Shown here piece by piece: positions 24,914-33,088 of a DNA stretch of 60,509 nt. This DNA comes from Acidimicrobiia bacterium. GTDB lineage: Bacteria; Actinomycetota; Acidimicrobiia; ATN3; PSLF01. Made by a program: the position numbers and the translations under genes. The stretch covers positions 1 to 60,509 of the forward strand of contig PSLF01000012.1 in NCBI GenBank assembly GCA_040289475.1, in the 5' to 3' direction. Every line of letters starts with the position of its first letter. The first letter of the stretch is position 1. The notes under the pieces are model-generated. The model was given only the letters and a program-made list of their open reading frames with translations, ran no database searches and was not told the origin of the DNA.

Positions 24914-26512
24914 GTGTCGGAGAACCTAGAAGCGAGGACCATCCGACGATCGGAGATAATTAGATCCCCCAAATGGAGTAGCAGGAATTACTTCTTTTTG
25001 AACGCCCGTACCAAGCTCACGTTCATACTTGTGATGGCGATCGTATCCATCCTGGGGCTCCAGGGCTTCTCCTTCTTTCAAGAGCGAAGGAGAGCGATCG
25101 ACACCGTCAGAGCACAAGCCGAGAGCGCAGCCACTGCAGCTGCGATAGGTATCTCGGCAATGCCAGAGCGACGGACACTTTCGTCTGGCGATGCCGCAGC
25201 CGCCACTGCTATCCAGACAGCACTGTTGAGAGCCCAAACGGTCTCGAGCTACGTTCTCCAAACGGCACTCGTCATACCTCGCCCACCCATAGAGGGCCTG
25301 GACTCGGCCGGAGACAAAACCAGAACCGGCGACGTCGTAGCTTCGGTAGGTGAGCCAACTTCGCTTCTTGCTTCAGGCGAAGTCCGGCTCGATTTACTTC
25401 CCCTGCCCCAACCGCCAAGGTTTTCAGATGCCAGAAACATCGGAAGTCAAATAGCTGCCGTCGCCGTAACCGAGGTCGACGACTCTCGAGAGGCCTACGT
25501 GGTTGTCATTGCTACCCTGGATGAAACGATAACTGCAGGCCGAGGGGTAGCGATACTTCTCGGTGTTGCAGCCGTCGCCACACTCATTTTTTTGGTTGTC
25601 GTGTCCCGAGGGTTTACTCGACGCCTCGAAAAGCTCGCCGAGGCTGCCAAACGCCTTGGGGAAGGAGACCTTAGCTACCGAGTAGATGTAGAGGGACGAG
25701 ACGAGATCGCCGCATTAGGCGAGGCTTTCAATCGTATGGCCGAAGCAGTTCAATCGAACAGAGTCGCTCTTGCCGAGGCAGTTTCGGACCTAGCACGGGC
25801 ATCCGCTGAGCTGGAAAAACAGGTGGACGAGAATCGCCGATTGCTAGAGCAAACGGTCGGCGCTGTAGATGAAGAGAGAAGAAGATTGGCCACCGAGCTT
25901 CACGACTCCACAATCCAGTCACTGCACAGTGCCGCGATGCAAGCCGAGTACCTCGAAATGCTGATACGCCGAGGGCGAGTAGAGGACGCAGCACAATCTC
26001 TGTCCGAATTGACCAAAAGGCTTAGAGACGCCACCGACGAGCTGCGCCGGATCTTGTTTGATCTGCGCCCACCTACCCTGGACAGAGGTGGTTTGCTTTC
26101 GTCGCTCGAAAACAGATTGAGAGAGGCGGCGGAGATAGGGCAAGTGCGTTGCACTCTCGAGGTCGCGGAGGGACTCGAAATCCCCCAGGACAAGGAGGCG
26201 GTTATCTATCGCTTCTGCCAAGAAGCTATAGCCAACGCAGTAAAGCACTCTTCCGCGTCGACGATCTCGGTGCGGATGTGGAAGTCCTCGGACACGCTGC
26301 GAGTCGAGGTAAAAGACGATGGCAAAGGGTTCCGAGCTGAGGATCAGGCCCCACCCGGCCACTTTGGTTTGGCCGGGATGCGCGAGCGGGCCAAGATGGC
26401 GGGCGGACGGGTAGAAATTCGATCCGCCCCGGGGCAGGGAACGAGGGTGGAGCTGATCCTTCCCGTGGGCGGAGGAGGAAGATCGAACACTCACGAGCCA
26501 GACGCTACCTGA
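24914..26512 (+). CDS. NarL-type membrane sensor histidine kinase
   Basis: 532 residues. TM1 lies at about 34-55, followed by an extracytoplasmic domain of ~150 residues and TM2 at ~211-231. The HAMP domain (RRLEKLAEAAKRLGEGDLSY) and a coiled coil follow. HisKA_3 carries the phospho-His in RRRLATELHDSTIQSL (about His330). The HATPase domain has CQEAIANAVKHSSA, VKDDGKGF and GHFGLAGMRERA. It should phosphorylate a LuxR-type response regulator, and one is encoded at 28589-29215. The start is taken as GTG 24914; TACACT 6 nt upstream could be a -10 box of a leaderless mRNA, and TTG 24998 is an alternative. Its 3' end overlaps recG by 22 bp in convergent orientation. Confidence 0.9.
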   Translation: MSENLEARTIRRSEIIRSPKWSSRNYFFLNARTKLTFILVMAIVSILGLQGFSFFQERRRAIDTVRAQAESAATAAAIGISAMPERRTLSSGDAAAATAIQTALLRAQTVSSYVLQTALVIPRPPIEGLDSAGDKTRTGDVVASVGEPTSLLASGEVRLDLLPLPQPPRFSDARNIGSQIAAVAVTEVDDSREAYVVVIATLDETITAGRGVAILLGVAAVATLIFLVVVSRGFTRRLEKLAEAAKRLGEGDLSYRVDVEGRDEIAALGEAFNRMAEAVQSNRVALAEAVSDLARASAELEKQVDENRRLLEQTVGAVDEERRRLATELHDSTIQSLHSAAMQAEYLEMLIRRGRVEDAAQSLSELTKRLRDATDELRRILFDLRPPTLDRGGLLSSLENRLREAAEIGQVRCTLEVAEGLEIPQDKEAVIYRFCQEAIANAVKHSSASTISVRMWKSSDTLRVEVKDDGKGFRAEDQAPPGHFGLAGMRERAKMAGGRVEIRSAPGQGTRVELILPVGGGGRSNTHEPDAT

Positions 26513-28599
26513 AGATCTTCTCCGTAGATGCTTTCGATCTCCCTTTTTAGAGCTGGATGCGCTTCTAGAAGAGGGTCTTCTTCGAGCAGGCGAACCGCCC
26601 ACTCTTTGCATCTGGCAATGAGCGGGGCATCTTTTACGAGACGAGTGAGCTTGAGGTCGGTACGACCAGTCTGCCTAGCACCGAAAACGGTCCCCTCTCC
26701 CCGGATACGAAGATCCTCCTCGGCCAGTTCCATTCCGCTGGACGAGTGGACCAGAGCTCTCAAACGCTCGGAGCGAGCCGCATCAGCATTAGAGGCGATT
26801 AGATAGCATTTGCCTTCCACCGAGCCTCTTCCAACCCTTCCTCTAAGCTGGTGTAGCTGAGCTAGCCCGAAACGCTCCGCGCTCATGATGGCCATTACGG
26901 TCGCATTCGGAACGTCAACGCCCACTTCGACAATGGTGGTGGCGACGAGTACATCAACTTCGCCAGCCCGAAACGCTGCCATCTGGGCCTCTCTTTCGGC
27001 TGGGGGCATCCTCCCGTGCAAAAGCCCCAGGCGCAGTCCGGCTAAAGGACCATATGCGAGCTGATCGTACACCTCCTCCGCGGCGGAGGCCTCTAGCTTG
27101 TCGGACTCCTCTATGAGAGGACACACAACGTAAGCTTGTCTACCCCGTGAGACTTCTTCACGTATCGCCAAGTACGCTTCGTCGGCGTGGGGCTCCTCCA
27201 AGATTTTTGTATCCACTGGCTTTCGCCCCTGGGGGAGTTCTTCGATCGTCGATACGTCCAGATCTCCATAGAAGGTCAGAGCAGCCGTTCGAGGGATCGG
27301 AGTAGCCGTCATGATCAACACGTCAGGAACAATACCTCTGGGGGCTTTTTCCCTCAGTCTAAGGCGCTGATGAACCCCGAAGCGATGCTGCTCGTCGACG
27401 ATCACAAGTCCCAAAGATGCGAACTCCACGTCTTCCTGAAACAGTGAGTGGGTCCCTACAACAACATCCACGCGGCCCGAGCGAATCTCTTCAAGCACAG
27501 CTTTTCTACGCGGAGCACCAATCCCAGAGGTGAGAAGCCGAACTCTCAAGCCCTGAGACTCCAGATAGGGCCGCAGTCCGAAGTAGTGCTGGCCTGCAAG
27601 CACCTCGGTCGGAGCCATAAACGCCGCCTGGTGCCCACCCGATACCGCAATGCAGATAGCTGCGGCCGCAACTACGGTCTTTCCCGACCCCACCTCTCCT
27701 TGCAGCAATCTGTGCATGGGACGTCCTGCAGCCATGTCACTAGCGATCTCTGCTAGCGCCTTTGATTGGTCGGAGGTGAGCCTGTATGGAAGTCCCAGCA
27801 AGAACCGCTGGGCAAGCTCGGATGGGTAGGGGTGTCGTATCGCGGTTTTGTCCTCTTCTGCTGTGTTTCGTAGGAGCCGTAATGCAACCTGAAGCGAAAA
27901 AACCTCGTCCACCACGAGTCTGCGGCGGGCTTGGGCGAGGTGCTCGAAGGAGTCTGGAAAGTGAATACCTCTAAGGGCTCTGGCACGATCTAGAAGAGCG
28001 AGCTCCTTTCGCATCGCCTCAGGGAGTGGGTCTTCAAGGTCCGCAAAGGTTTCTAGAGCCTCCCAGATGAGACGCCTGAGATACCCGGAAGAGACGCGCG
28101 CTTTCAAGGAAGCGGGATACACAGGGACTATTCTGCCGACCTCCAATGAGTCGGAAATCCCCTTGTAGCTGAGAACATCGTACGAGGGATTCGACAGTTG
28201 AAGGCGGTAGCCAAAGCGCTCCACTTTCCCAGAGAAAGCTACTTCATCGCCCTCAGAAAAGTCGGAGGCTCTGAAGTCTTGGTTGAACCAAATGCACTCT
28301 GCTACGCCGGAGTCGTCGGAGACGGTAACGGTAAGAATCGAAAGTTTGGGCCGGGGACGCTTCACCGTGACTTTTTCAACAGTTGCCACAATGGTTGCCT
28401 CTTCGCCCACCCTCAGCCGGCGGATAGGGAGAAGTGACGACCTGTCGATGTACTTTCTAGGATAGTGTTGCAGTAGGTCCTTTACTGTCTCGAGACCCAT
28501 AGAGCGAAGACGACGCTGGCCGTTGAAGCCAACCCTCCTAAGCGCCCCCACAGATTTGGAGGCCAACGTGTACCATCCCATTCCTCCTTTACTCGACAA
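26491..28599 (-). CDS. recG: ATP-dependent DNA helicase RecG
   Basis: 702 residues. It remodels stalled replication forks and Holliday junctions. The N-terminal wedge/OB domain (DRSSLLPIRRLRVGEEATIV) precedes helicase motifs: LLQGEVGSGKTVVAAAA (I), VGTHSLFQEDV, VIVDEQHRFGVHQ (II), LIMTATPIPRT (III), then VATTIVEVGVDVPNAT and QLHQLRGRVGRG (VI). The TTG start at 28599 has GAGGT 6 nt upstream and overlaps the response regulator by 11 bp, so recG is coupled to that regulator. Confidence 0.95.
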   Translation of the reverse strand: MSSKGGMGWYTLASKSVGALRRVGFNGQRRLRSMGLETVKDLLQHYPRKYIDRSSLLPIRRLRVGEEATIVATVEKVTVKRPRPKLSILTVTVSDDSGVAECIWFNQDFRASDFSEGDEVAFSGKVERFGYRLQLSNPSYDVLSYKGISDSLEVGRIVPVYPASLKARVSSGYLRRLIWEALETFADLEDPLPEAMRKELALLDRARALRGIHFPDSFEHLAQARRRLVVDEVFSLQVALRLLRNTAEEDKTAIRHPYPSELAQRFLLGLPYRLTSDQSKALAEIASDMAAGRPMHRLLQGEVGSGKTVVAAAAICIAVSGGHQAAFMAPTEVLAGQHYFGLRPYLESQGLRVRLLTSGIGAPRRKAVLEEIRSGRVDVVVGTHSLFQEDVEFASLGLVIVDEQHRFGVHQRLRLREKAPRGIVPDVLIMTATPIPRTAALTFYGDLDVSTIEELPQGRKPVDTKILEEPHADEAYLAIREEVSRGRQAYVVCPLIEESDKLEASAAEEVYDQLAYGPLAGLRLGLLHGRMPPAEREAQMAAFRAGEVDVLVATTIVEVGVDVPNATVMAIMSAERFGLAQLHQLRGRVGRGSVEGKCYLIASNADAARSERLRALVHSSSGMELAEEDLRIRGEGTVFGARQTGRTDLKLTRLVKDAPLIARCKEWAVRLLEEDPLLEAHPALKREIESIYGEDLQVASGS

Positions 28600-29215
28600 T
28601 TCGGGACCTCAGTGCGATCGCTACAGCCTGGGACCTGTCCTTAGCTCCGAGTTTGGCAAAAATGGATTGCAGGTGCGTCTTTACGGTCAGCGGTGAGATG
28701 TGAAGGGAGGCAGCAATTTGCTTGTTCGATTTTCCCTGACACAGGTTGCGCAACACTTCCACCTCCCTTGGAGATAGTCCAAATCGTTCGGCGGGAGGGC
28801 GCTCCGAGAGGGCATCTAGGAGAGCCTTAGCTGCTTCTGGGTGTAAAGAAACCTTTCCTGAGGCCGCATTCCTAATTGCATCTACAATCTCGTCGGCAGA
28901 AGCGGTCTTTAGGAGATAACCCGCCGCACCAGCGTCAAGGGCAGTCTTCACGAGATCTCTGTCGTCGTAGGTAGACAGCACCACTACTGCAGTGTCTGGA
29001 TAGCTAGTTCTAATCTCTTTGGTTGCCTCGATTCCGTCTACGCCGGGCATCCTCACATCCATAAGGACCACATCGGGCTCAGTTTGCCTCACTACTTCGA
29101 TGGCCTCTTTTCCATTGCGCGCCTCGCCAACTACCTCGATATCAGGAAACAACTCGAGACGCATCCTGACTCCATCTCGTACGATCCCGTGGTCGTCAGC
29201 GATCACTACTCTCAC
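28589..29215 (-). CDS. NarL/LuxR-family response regulator
   Basis: 208 residues from a GTG at 29215 with GAGGG 8 nt upstream; a much longer open frame upstream is not homologous. The receiver has the acidic pair in VVIADDHGIVRDG, the phosphoacceptor at about Asp53 in DVVLMDVRMPGVDG, the Ser/Thr switch in VVVLSTYDDRDLV and the Lys in GYLLKTASADE. The LuxR helix-turn-helix is LSPREVEVLRNLCQGKSNKQ to TVKTHLQSIFAKLG. It is the obvious partner for the sensor kinase at 24914, although recG lies between them. Its transcript continues into recG. Confidence 0.9.
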   Translation of the reverse strand: MRVVIADDHGIVRDGVRMRLELFPDIEVVGEARNGKEAIEVVRQTEPDVVLMDVRMPGVDGIEATKEIRTSYPDTAVVVLSTYDDRDLVKTALDAGAAGYLLKTASADEIVDAIRNAASGKVSLHPEAAKALLDALSERPPAERFGLSPREVEVLRNLCQGKSNKQIAASLHISPLTVKTHLQSIFAKLGAKDRSQAVAIALRSRIVE

Positions 29216-29335
29216 TGCAATACCCTCTTTTCGTCGCCGATCCGATGTTAGACTAGGCGCTCGCCAGGTCGGTGCTTCCGAGTGGAAGTGTCGAGACTGA
29301 GAAGGGCTTAGCGAACTGGCAGGAGTATTTTCATC

Positions 29336-29530
29336 ATGGCAGCGGTGTGCGATATCTGCGGAAAAGGGCCCGGCTTCGGAATGCGAGTTAGCCATTCCCA
29401 CCGTCGCAACAGACGGCAATTTGGGACAAACGTCCAAAAGCGTAGAGTTGTAGTCGAGGGAACTCCCAAAAGACTCTACGTGTGTACTGGTTGTTTGAAG
29501 GCAGGAAAGGTAGAAGCTAGAAGGGTCTAG
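29336..29530 (+). CDS. rpmB: 50S ribosomal protein L28
   Basis: 64 residues. [37 protein letters not shown] and [13 protein letters not shown] are typical. Both Cys pairs (CDIC, CTGC) are kept, so it is the zinc-binding form. It is preceded by GGCAGGAG. It diverges from the response-regulator gene and converges on thiL with a 4-bp overlap of ends. The DAK/FakA-type gene that often lies between rpmB and recG is absent. Confidence 0.95.
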   Translation: MAAVCDICGKGPGFGMRVSHSHRRNRRQFGTNVQKRRVVVEGTPKRLYVCTGCLKAGKVEARRV

Positions 29531-30588
29531 TCTATGCCCGTTGAATGGGGACTTCGGGCCGTAAAAGTACCATAAAAGTGCTGCCAACCTCCCGTTTCTA
29601 AATCTTCTGGGACAAGATCGACAGGCTGCAATCGCACTCCAGATCCAGTATCGACGGTTCCTATTACGGAGAGAGGAGCGAGCTCCTCGCTCCATGCCTC
29701 GAACAAGCGATCCAGATCCTGCTCTGGGATTGTGAACAACAGCTCGTAGTCATCTCCCCCCAACAGAGCAGCTCGGAGAGCCAATCGATACAGCTCAGAT
29801 GACTCGCGCGGCTCATGAGAAGTCTTTTGCGATGGGTTCAAGGCTAGCGGAAGCGTCGACAGATCGAGCGCAATGGAGACACCGGACGCCGCAGCGAGGC
29901 GGGATGCATCGAGTACAAGGCCGTCGGAGACGTCGATCATCGACGCGGCTCTTCTTGAGGCAGCCGTAGTCCCCTCTTTGATACGAGGAGTCGGGCGACG
30001 ATGGGCCATAACGAAGGCGTCTTCTTTGTTCTTTCCCGCTAAAGCCGCTTCCAGGCCTAGCTGGGCTGCACCGAGACAACCGGTCACTACCACCCGATCC
30101 CCCGGCCGCGCGCCGGTTCGCAGCACCGGCCTTGTTTTAGGCGGCATCGATCCAAGCGCCGCTACAGTTACGACAAGCAGTGGAGCCTCTCCTGTGTCAC
30201 CGCCAACGACCGCTGCTTGGTATCGACTCGCGCACTCGCTCGCACCCTTTACCAACTCGCCCACGGCGGCTACGTCTGTATTGCCTGGAGCCGATACCGA
30301 AAGCACTGCCTTGGAGGGATAGCCTCCCATGGCGGCAATGTCACTAAAGTTGACGGCCACCGCCTTCCATCCCACGTCGAAAAAGCTGGAGATGTCGAGG
30401 CGGAAATGAACGCCTTCGACCAAAGTATCGATACAAAAAAGAAGGGTGGATCCCGATTCTGTATAGACCACCGCCGCATCGTCTCCAGGACACTCTCCTG
30501 GATCCCCGCAACGAGGTAGGGAGCGTATGATTTGCTCAACGAGTAAGGCTTCGCCTATATCGGAGAGTTTTTCTGAGGAAAGACTCAT
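29527..30588 (-). CDS. thiL: Thiamine-monophosphate kinase
   Basis: 353 residues from ATG 30588, preceded by AGGGA. The frame is open 38 residues upstream without homology. It phosphorylates thiamine phosphate to the diphosphate cofactor. The AIR-synthase-type fold is shown by [90 protein letters not shown] and [13 protein letters not shown]. All Asp-rich metal/ATP motifs are intact. It stands alone, convergent with rpmB, divergent from the cold-shock-like gene. Confidence 0.94.
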   Translation of the reverse strand: MSLSSEKLSDIGEALLVEQIIRSLPRCGDPGECPGDDAAVVYTESGSTLLFCIDTLVEGVHFRLDISSFFDVGWKAVAVNFSDIAAMGGYPSKAVLSVSAPGNTDVAAVGELVKGASECASRYQAAVVGGDTGEAPLLVVTVAALGSMPPKTRPVLRTGARPGDRVVVTGCLGAAQLGLEAALAGKNKEDAFVMAHRRPTPRIKEGTTAASRRAASMIDVSDGLVLDASRLAAASGVSIALDLSTLPLALNPSQKTSHEPRESSELYRLALRAALLGGDDYELLFTIPEQDLDRLFEAWSEELAPLSVIGTVDTGSGVRLQPVDLVPEDLETGGWQHFYGTFTARSPHSTGID

Positions 30589-30739
30589 CTCGACGTCCCT
30601 AACGAATCGGGCAATTGTCCCACGGGCAACGCGCACTCCTCGATTTGGGAACCCATCGATGTAGCGCCGGGTGCGCGAGAAATGTAGATTGCATCTGGCC
30701 ACTCGAGAGCGTGCAGCTAGACGACCAGAAGGAGGTCGA

Positions 30740-30949
30740 ATGCAAGGAACGATAAAAGCCTACGATCCAGCGACCCGACAGGGTGAGGTTCTCGCGGACA
30801 ACGGGGAAGAGATTCCTCTCGCTCCCGACGCCCTCGAAGGCTCCATCTTTAGGACACTTCGGCAGGGTCAGAGGGTCGTCTTCGATCTCACCGAAGTCAA
30901 CGGGGTAAAAACAGCGACGAGACTGAGGCTGGGTCAAGACGGTCGCTGA
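30740..30949 (+). CDS. Small cold-shock-domain-like protein
   Basis: 69 residues from ATG 30740, which has AAGGAGGT 4 nt upstream, a very strong SD. The layout is that of an OB-fold cold-shock domain: MQGTIKAYDPATRQGEVLAD at beta1-2, PDALEGSIFRTLRQGQRVVF and a C-terminal TRLRLGQDGR. The aromatic RNP1/RNP2 residues of CspA are mostly missing, so binding to single-stranded nucleic acid is uncertain. Similar short proteins are found across actinobacteria without a fixed function. It diverges from thiL and converges on the phosphoribosyltransferase. Confidence 0.75.
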   Translation: MQGTIKAYDPATRQGEVLADNGEEIPLAPDALEGSIFRTLRQGQRVVFDLTEVNGVKTATRLRLGQDGR

Positions 30950-30972
30950 GGAACCAGGTGTGTCCTTTTTTT

Positions 30973-31665
30973 TCACTGCGCCTCGTCCCCTCGTCTGAAC
31001 TCTTCGAGGATAGCTCGTACCTCGTCGTCACCTGTCTGACCAAAGTCGACATACCACATTCCCACGGCTTGGAAGTCGGCTCTGACTGCTAGGCAAAAGA
31101 CCTCATCTGCCACCTCGTCGAGAAGTCCTAGAGCCTCCGGAGGAGCCACCGGCACGGCCACCCACACCTCAGCAGCTCCCAGCTGAACCAAGGCATTACA
31201 AGCGGCCAACGCCGTGGCCCCTGTGGCCGTTCCGTCGTCTACAACCACGCATACTTTGTCGGTGAGGTACAAATACTCGTCGCTTTTTCGGAACAGGCGT
31301 ATCTGCTGGGCTACACGGGCTCTTTGGGCCTCGGTCTCTCGCCTTATCCACTCTTCGGAGGCAAAGCGGAATGCCGACGGCGACAGATATGGATCACCTG
31401 CAACTGACACGGCGCCTATTGCTAGCTCGGGGTTGGAAGGAGCTCCTAGTTTGCGGCTGGGTAATACGTCAAGATCAGCCCCAATGACTTTTGCGACTTC
31501 CGAAGCAACAACTACACCGCCCCTAGGAAGCCCCAACACGACTAAGTCTGAGGGGGAAGGTCCAAACTGTCGAAGGTATCCCTTCAGATACTCGCCCAAA
31601 AGGCGACCGGCCTCTTTGCGCCCGGCAAATGGAAGAGCGGAGTATCTGGGTGTGTGCAATGACAT
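30973..31665 (-). CDS. Phosphoribosyltransferase-domain protein
   Basis: 230 residues. Type I PRTase fold: VVLGLPRGGVVVASEVAKVI, LPSRKLGAPSNPELAIGAVS and the PRPP loop VCVVVDDGTATGATALAA. The family of stand-alone PRTases with an early RKLG.P.NPE motif is common in actinobacteria and often annotated only by domain; the base substrate is unknown. The middle insertion (WIRRETEAQRARVAQQIRLF) is the helical hood typical for this subgroup. No operon partner; it is convergent with the cold-shock-like gene. Confidence 0.85.
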   Translation of the reverse strand: MSLHTPRYSALPFAGRKEAGRLLGEYLKGYLRQFGPSPSDLVVLGLPRGGVVVASEVAKVIGADLDVLPSRKLGAPSNPELAIGAVSVAGDPYLSPSAFRFASEEWIRRETEAQRARVAQQIRLFRKSDEYLYLTDKVCVVVDDGTATGATALAACNALVQLGAAEVWVAVPVAPPEALGLLDEVADEVFCLAVRADFQAVGMWYVDFGQTGDDEVRAILEEFRRGDEAQ

Positions 31666-31881
31666 ACGTCAATTTTTTCAGGTAAACGGCGCCGATGCCG
31701 AATGTTGGTACCAGACGAGCGGTGATTCGTAGGGCGCGATTAGTTGGAAAAGGATGAGGAAACCACAAAGCTTCCGCAATGAAGTAGGCACGAGGCGAGC
31801 GGCGATTCTTAGAATTGAGACGGCTGCCCTTTAGTATTGCTGGGCTGCCTGTTGGAAAGACCTGAGCACGGAGGTGAACAC

Positions 31882-32115
31882 TTGGCTAGGGCGTTCGTGT
31901 TGATCCAGACAGAAGTAGGAAAGGCTGCACAAGTTGCAGAGGATGTAAAAAAGATCGAAGGGGTTACTTCTGCAGATGACGTCACCGGCCCCTACGACGT
32001 GATCGTGCAGGCAGAGGCCGACACCTTGGACGATCTAGGCAAACTGGTTGTCTCGAAGATCCAGCTGGTGGAAGGTATTACGAGAACGCTCACCTGCCCA
32101 GTAGTGCACCTCTGA
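31882..32115 (+). CDS. Solitary Lrp/AsnC-type ligand-binding (RAM) domain protein
   Basis: 77 residues from TTG 31882 with GGAGGT 6 nt upstream; the frame is open 15 residues further without support. The whole protein is one RAM domain: FVLIQTEVGKAAQVAEDVKK, GVTSADDVTGPYDVIVQAEA and QLVEGITRTLTCPVVHL. There is no DNA-binding helix-turn-helix. Such stand-alone domains bind amino acids or small molecules and oligomerise, and are frequent in actinobacteria. The 216-bp upstream region holds two imperfect 17-bp direct repeats (31716-31732 and 31796-31812). Confidence 0.85.
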   Translation: MARAFVLIQTEVGKAAQVAEDVKKIEGVTSADDVTGPYDVIVQAEADTLDDLGKLVVSKIQLVEGITRTLTCPVVHL

Positions 32116-32204
32116 TCCTATCCGAGCTATCAAAGCCAAGTCGTGCAGCTGGCGAGCAGAATAACGGGCGCTTTTAGGTCGACGAGGTGTGCGGTGGGGC
32201 ATTT

Positions 32205-32576
32205 TTAGCCAAAACCAGTGATGATCCCACGCACCCCCATGCCCGCGAAAGCGAACATCACGATGGTCATGACCGAAGCCATCCTAGGCTCGATCGATTT
32301 CTTCGAAGCCTGTAGCACCAGGATCACCACTGCTGGCGTTATGCCATACAACACATGGGTTACATCTCCCGGCCGCAAACCACGGCCATAGAGGATCGCT
32401 CCCAGCGCCACCTGGCAGTAGACCAATGCGTAACAACCTACGTACCAGACCCGCAGTAGCCGCGCAGGATTCTTCTTCTTTGCCCAACAGTAGGCTGACC
32501 ATATACCGCCGACCGCACAAGCCCCAGTGAGTAAAAACGCCACGAAAATGTGCGCTCTATGAATCGCCGAAATCAT
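32205..32576 (-). CDS. Small polytopic membrane protein
   Basis: 123 residues with four hydrophobic segments at about 8-28, 42-64, 73-92 and 99-119. A basic loop (WAKKKNPARLLR) lies between the first two. I recognise no family. Its ATG overlaps the stop of the upstream gene by 4 bp (ATGA), and that gene overlaps the acyl-CoA synthetase, so it is the last member of a three-gene unit. A role at the membrane linked to lipid activation is only an inference from position. Confidence 0.7.
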   Translation of the reverse strand: MISAIHRAHIFVAFLLTGACAVGGIWSAYCWAKKKNPARLLRVWYVGCYALVYCQVALGAILYGRGLRPGDVTHVLYGITPAVVILVLQASKKSIEPRMASVMTIVMFAFAGMGVRGIITGFG

Positions 32577-33088
32577 GCCTCAGGACACCCCCGAATGCCC
32601 ACAGAGACGGGGTCGGCTCCCAGATCGACCTTCCAAGACCTCTCTTCGTACACCAAAATAAAGGCCTTCCTTTTGACCGATGAGTCCGGGTTGTGAATCT
32701 CGCTCACCACGCAGGCCTTGGTCCCTTCTCGCAACGTCTTTTCCACGCTGAGGGTACCGATGAAATTGCGGCTTCCAATGACCTGGCACCAGTTGTCCTT
32801 CTCTCCGAGCACACTGGAGTCTTTCACGGAGGCCGACAAGCCCTCGTAGCTCGCGTCGCAGTCCCCTTCTCTTGTTGCCTCTGCCCACCGCTCCAGAGCC
32901 CGTGCGGGACTGTCAACCCAAAAATAGCGGTAAAACGAAAACGAGACCGCTGTAGTAGCGATTCCCAAAGCAATTCCTGCTATCGCCAAAGACCCTTTGC
33001 GTCGTAGCCTTGGTTCGGACGCTTCAGGGTGTGCTTCTTCCGCTTTTTTCCGGCGCTTACGCTTGGGCTTTTCAGAGCGCAGAGTCAC
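32573..33088 (-). CDS. Membrane-anchored protein with extracytoplasmic domain
   Basis: 171 residues. A very basic N-terminus (KPKRKRRKKAEE) is followed by one membrane span (about residues 34-53) and an extracytoplasmic domain of ~115 residues with four Cys (GDCDASYEGLSASVKDSS, DNWCQVIG, TKACVVSEIHN, IRGCPEA), which could form two disulfides. The pattern of a small-residue helix plus SYEGLS...FILVYEERSWKVDLG resembles NTF2-like/DUF4878 extracytoplasmic domains. It overlaps the acyl-CoA synthetase by 17 bp and the next membrane gene by 4 bp. Confidence 0.72.
   Translation of the reverse strand: MTLRSEKPKRKRRKKAEEAHPEASEPRLRRKGSLAIAGIALGIATTAVSFSFYRYFWVDSPARALERWAEATREGDCDASYEGLSASVKDSSVLGEKDNWCQVIGSRNFIGTLSVEKTLREGTKACVVSEIHNPDSSVKRKAFILVYEERSWKVDLGADPVSVGIRGCPEA

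Noticed and set aside
29216-29695. Long N-terminal extension of the response regulator
   Set aside because: It is Ser/Arg/Pro-rich, has no homology, overlaps rpmB on the other strand, and a GTG with a good SD stands at the domain start.
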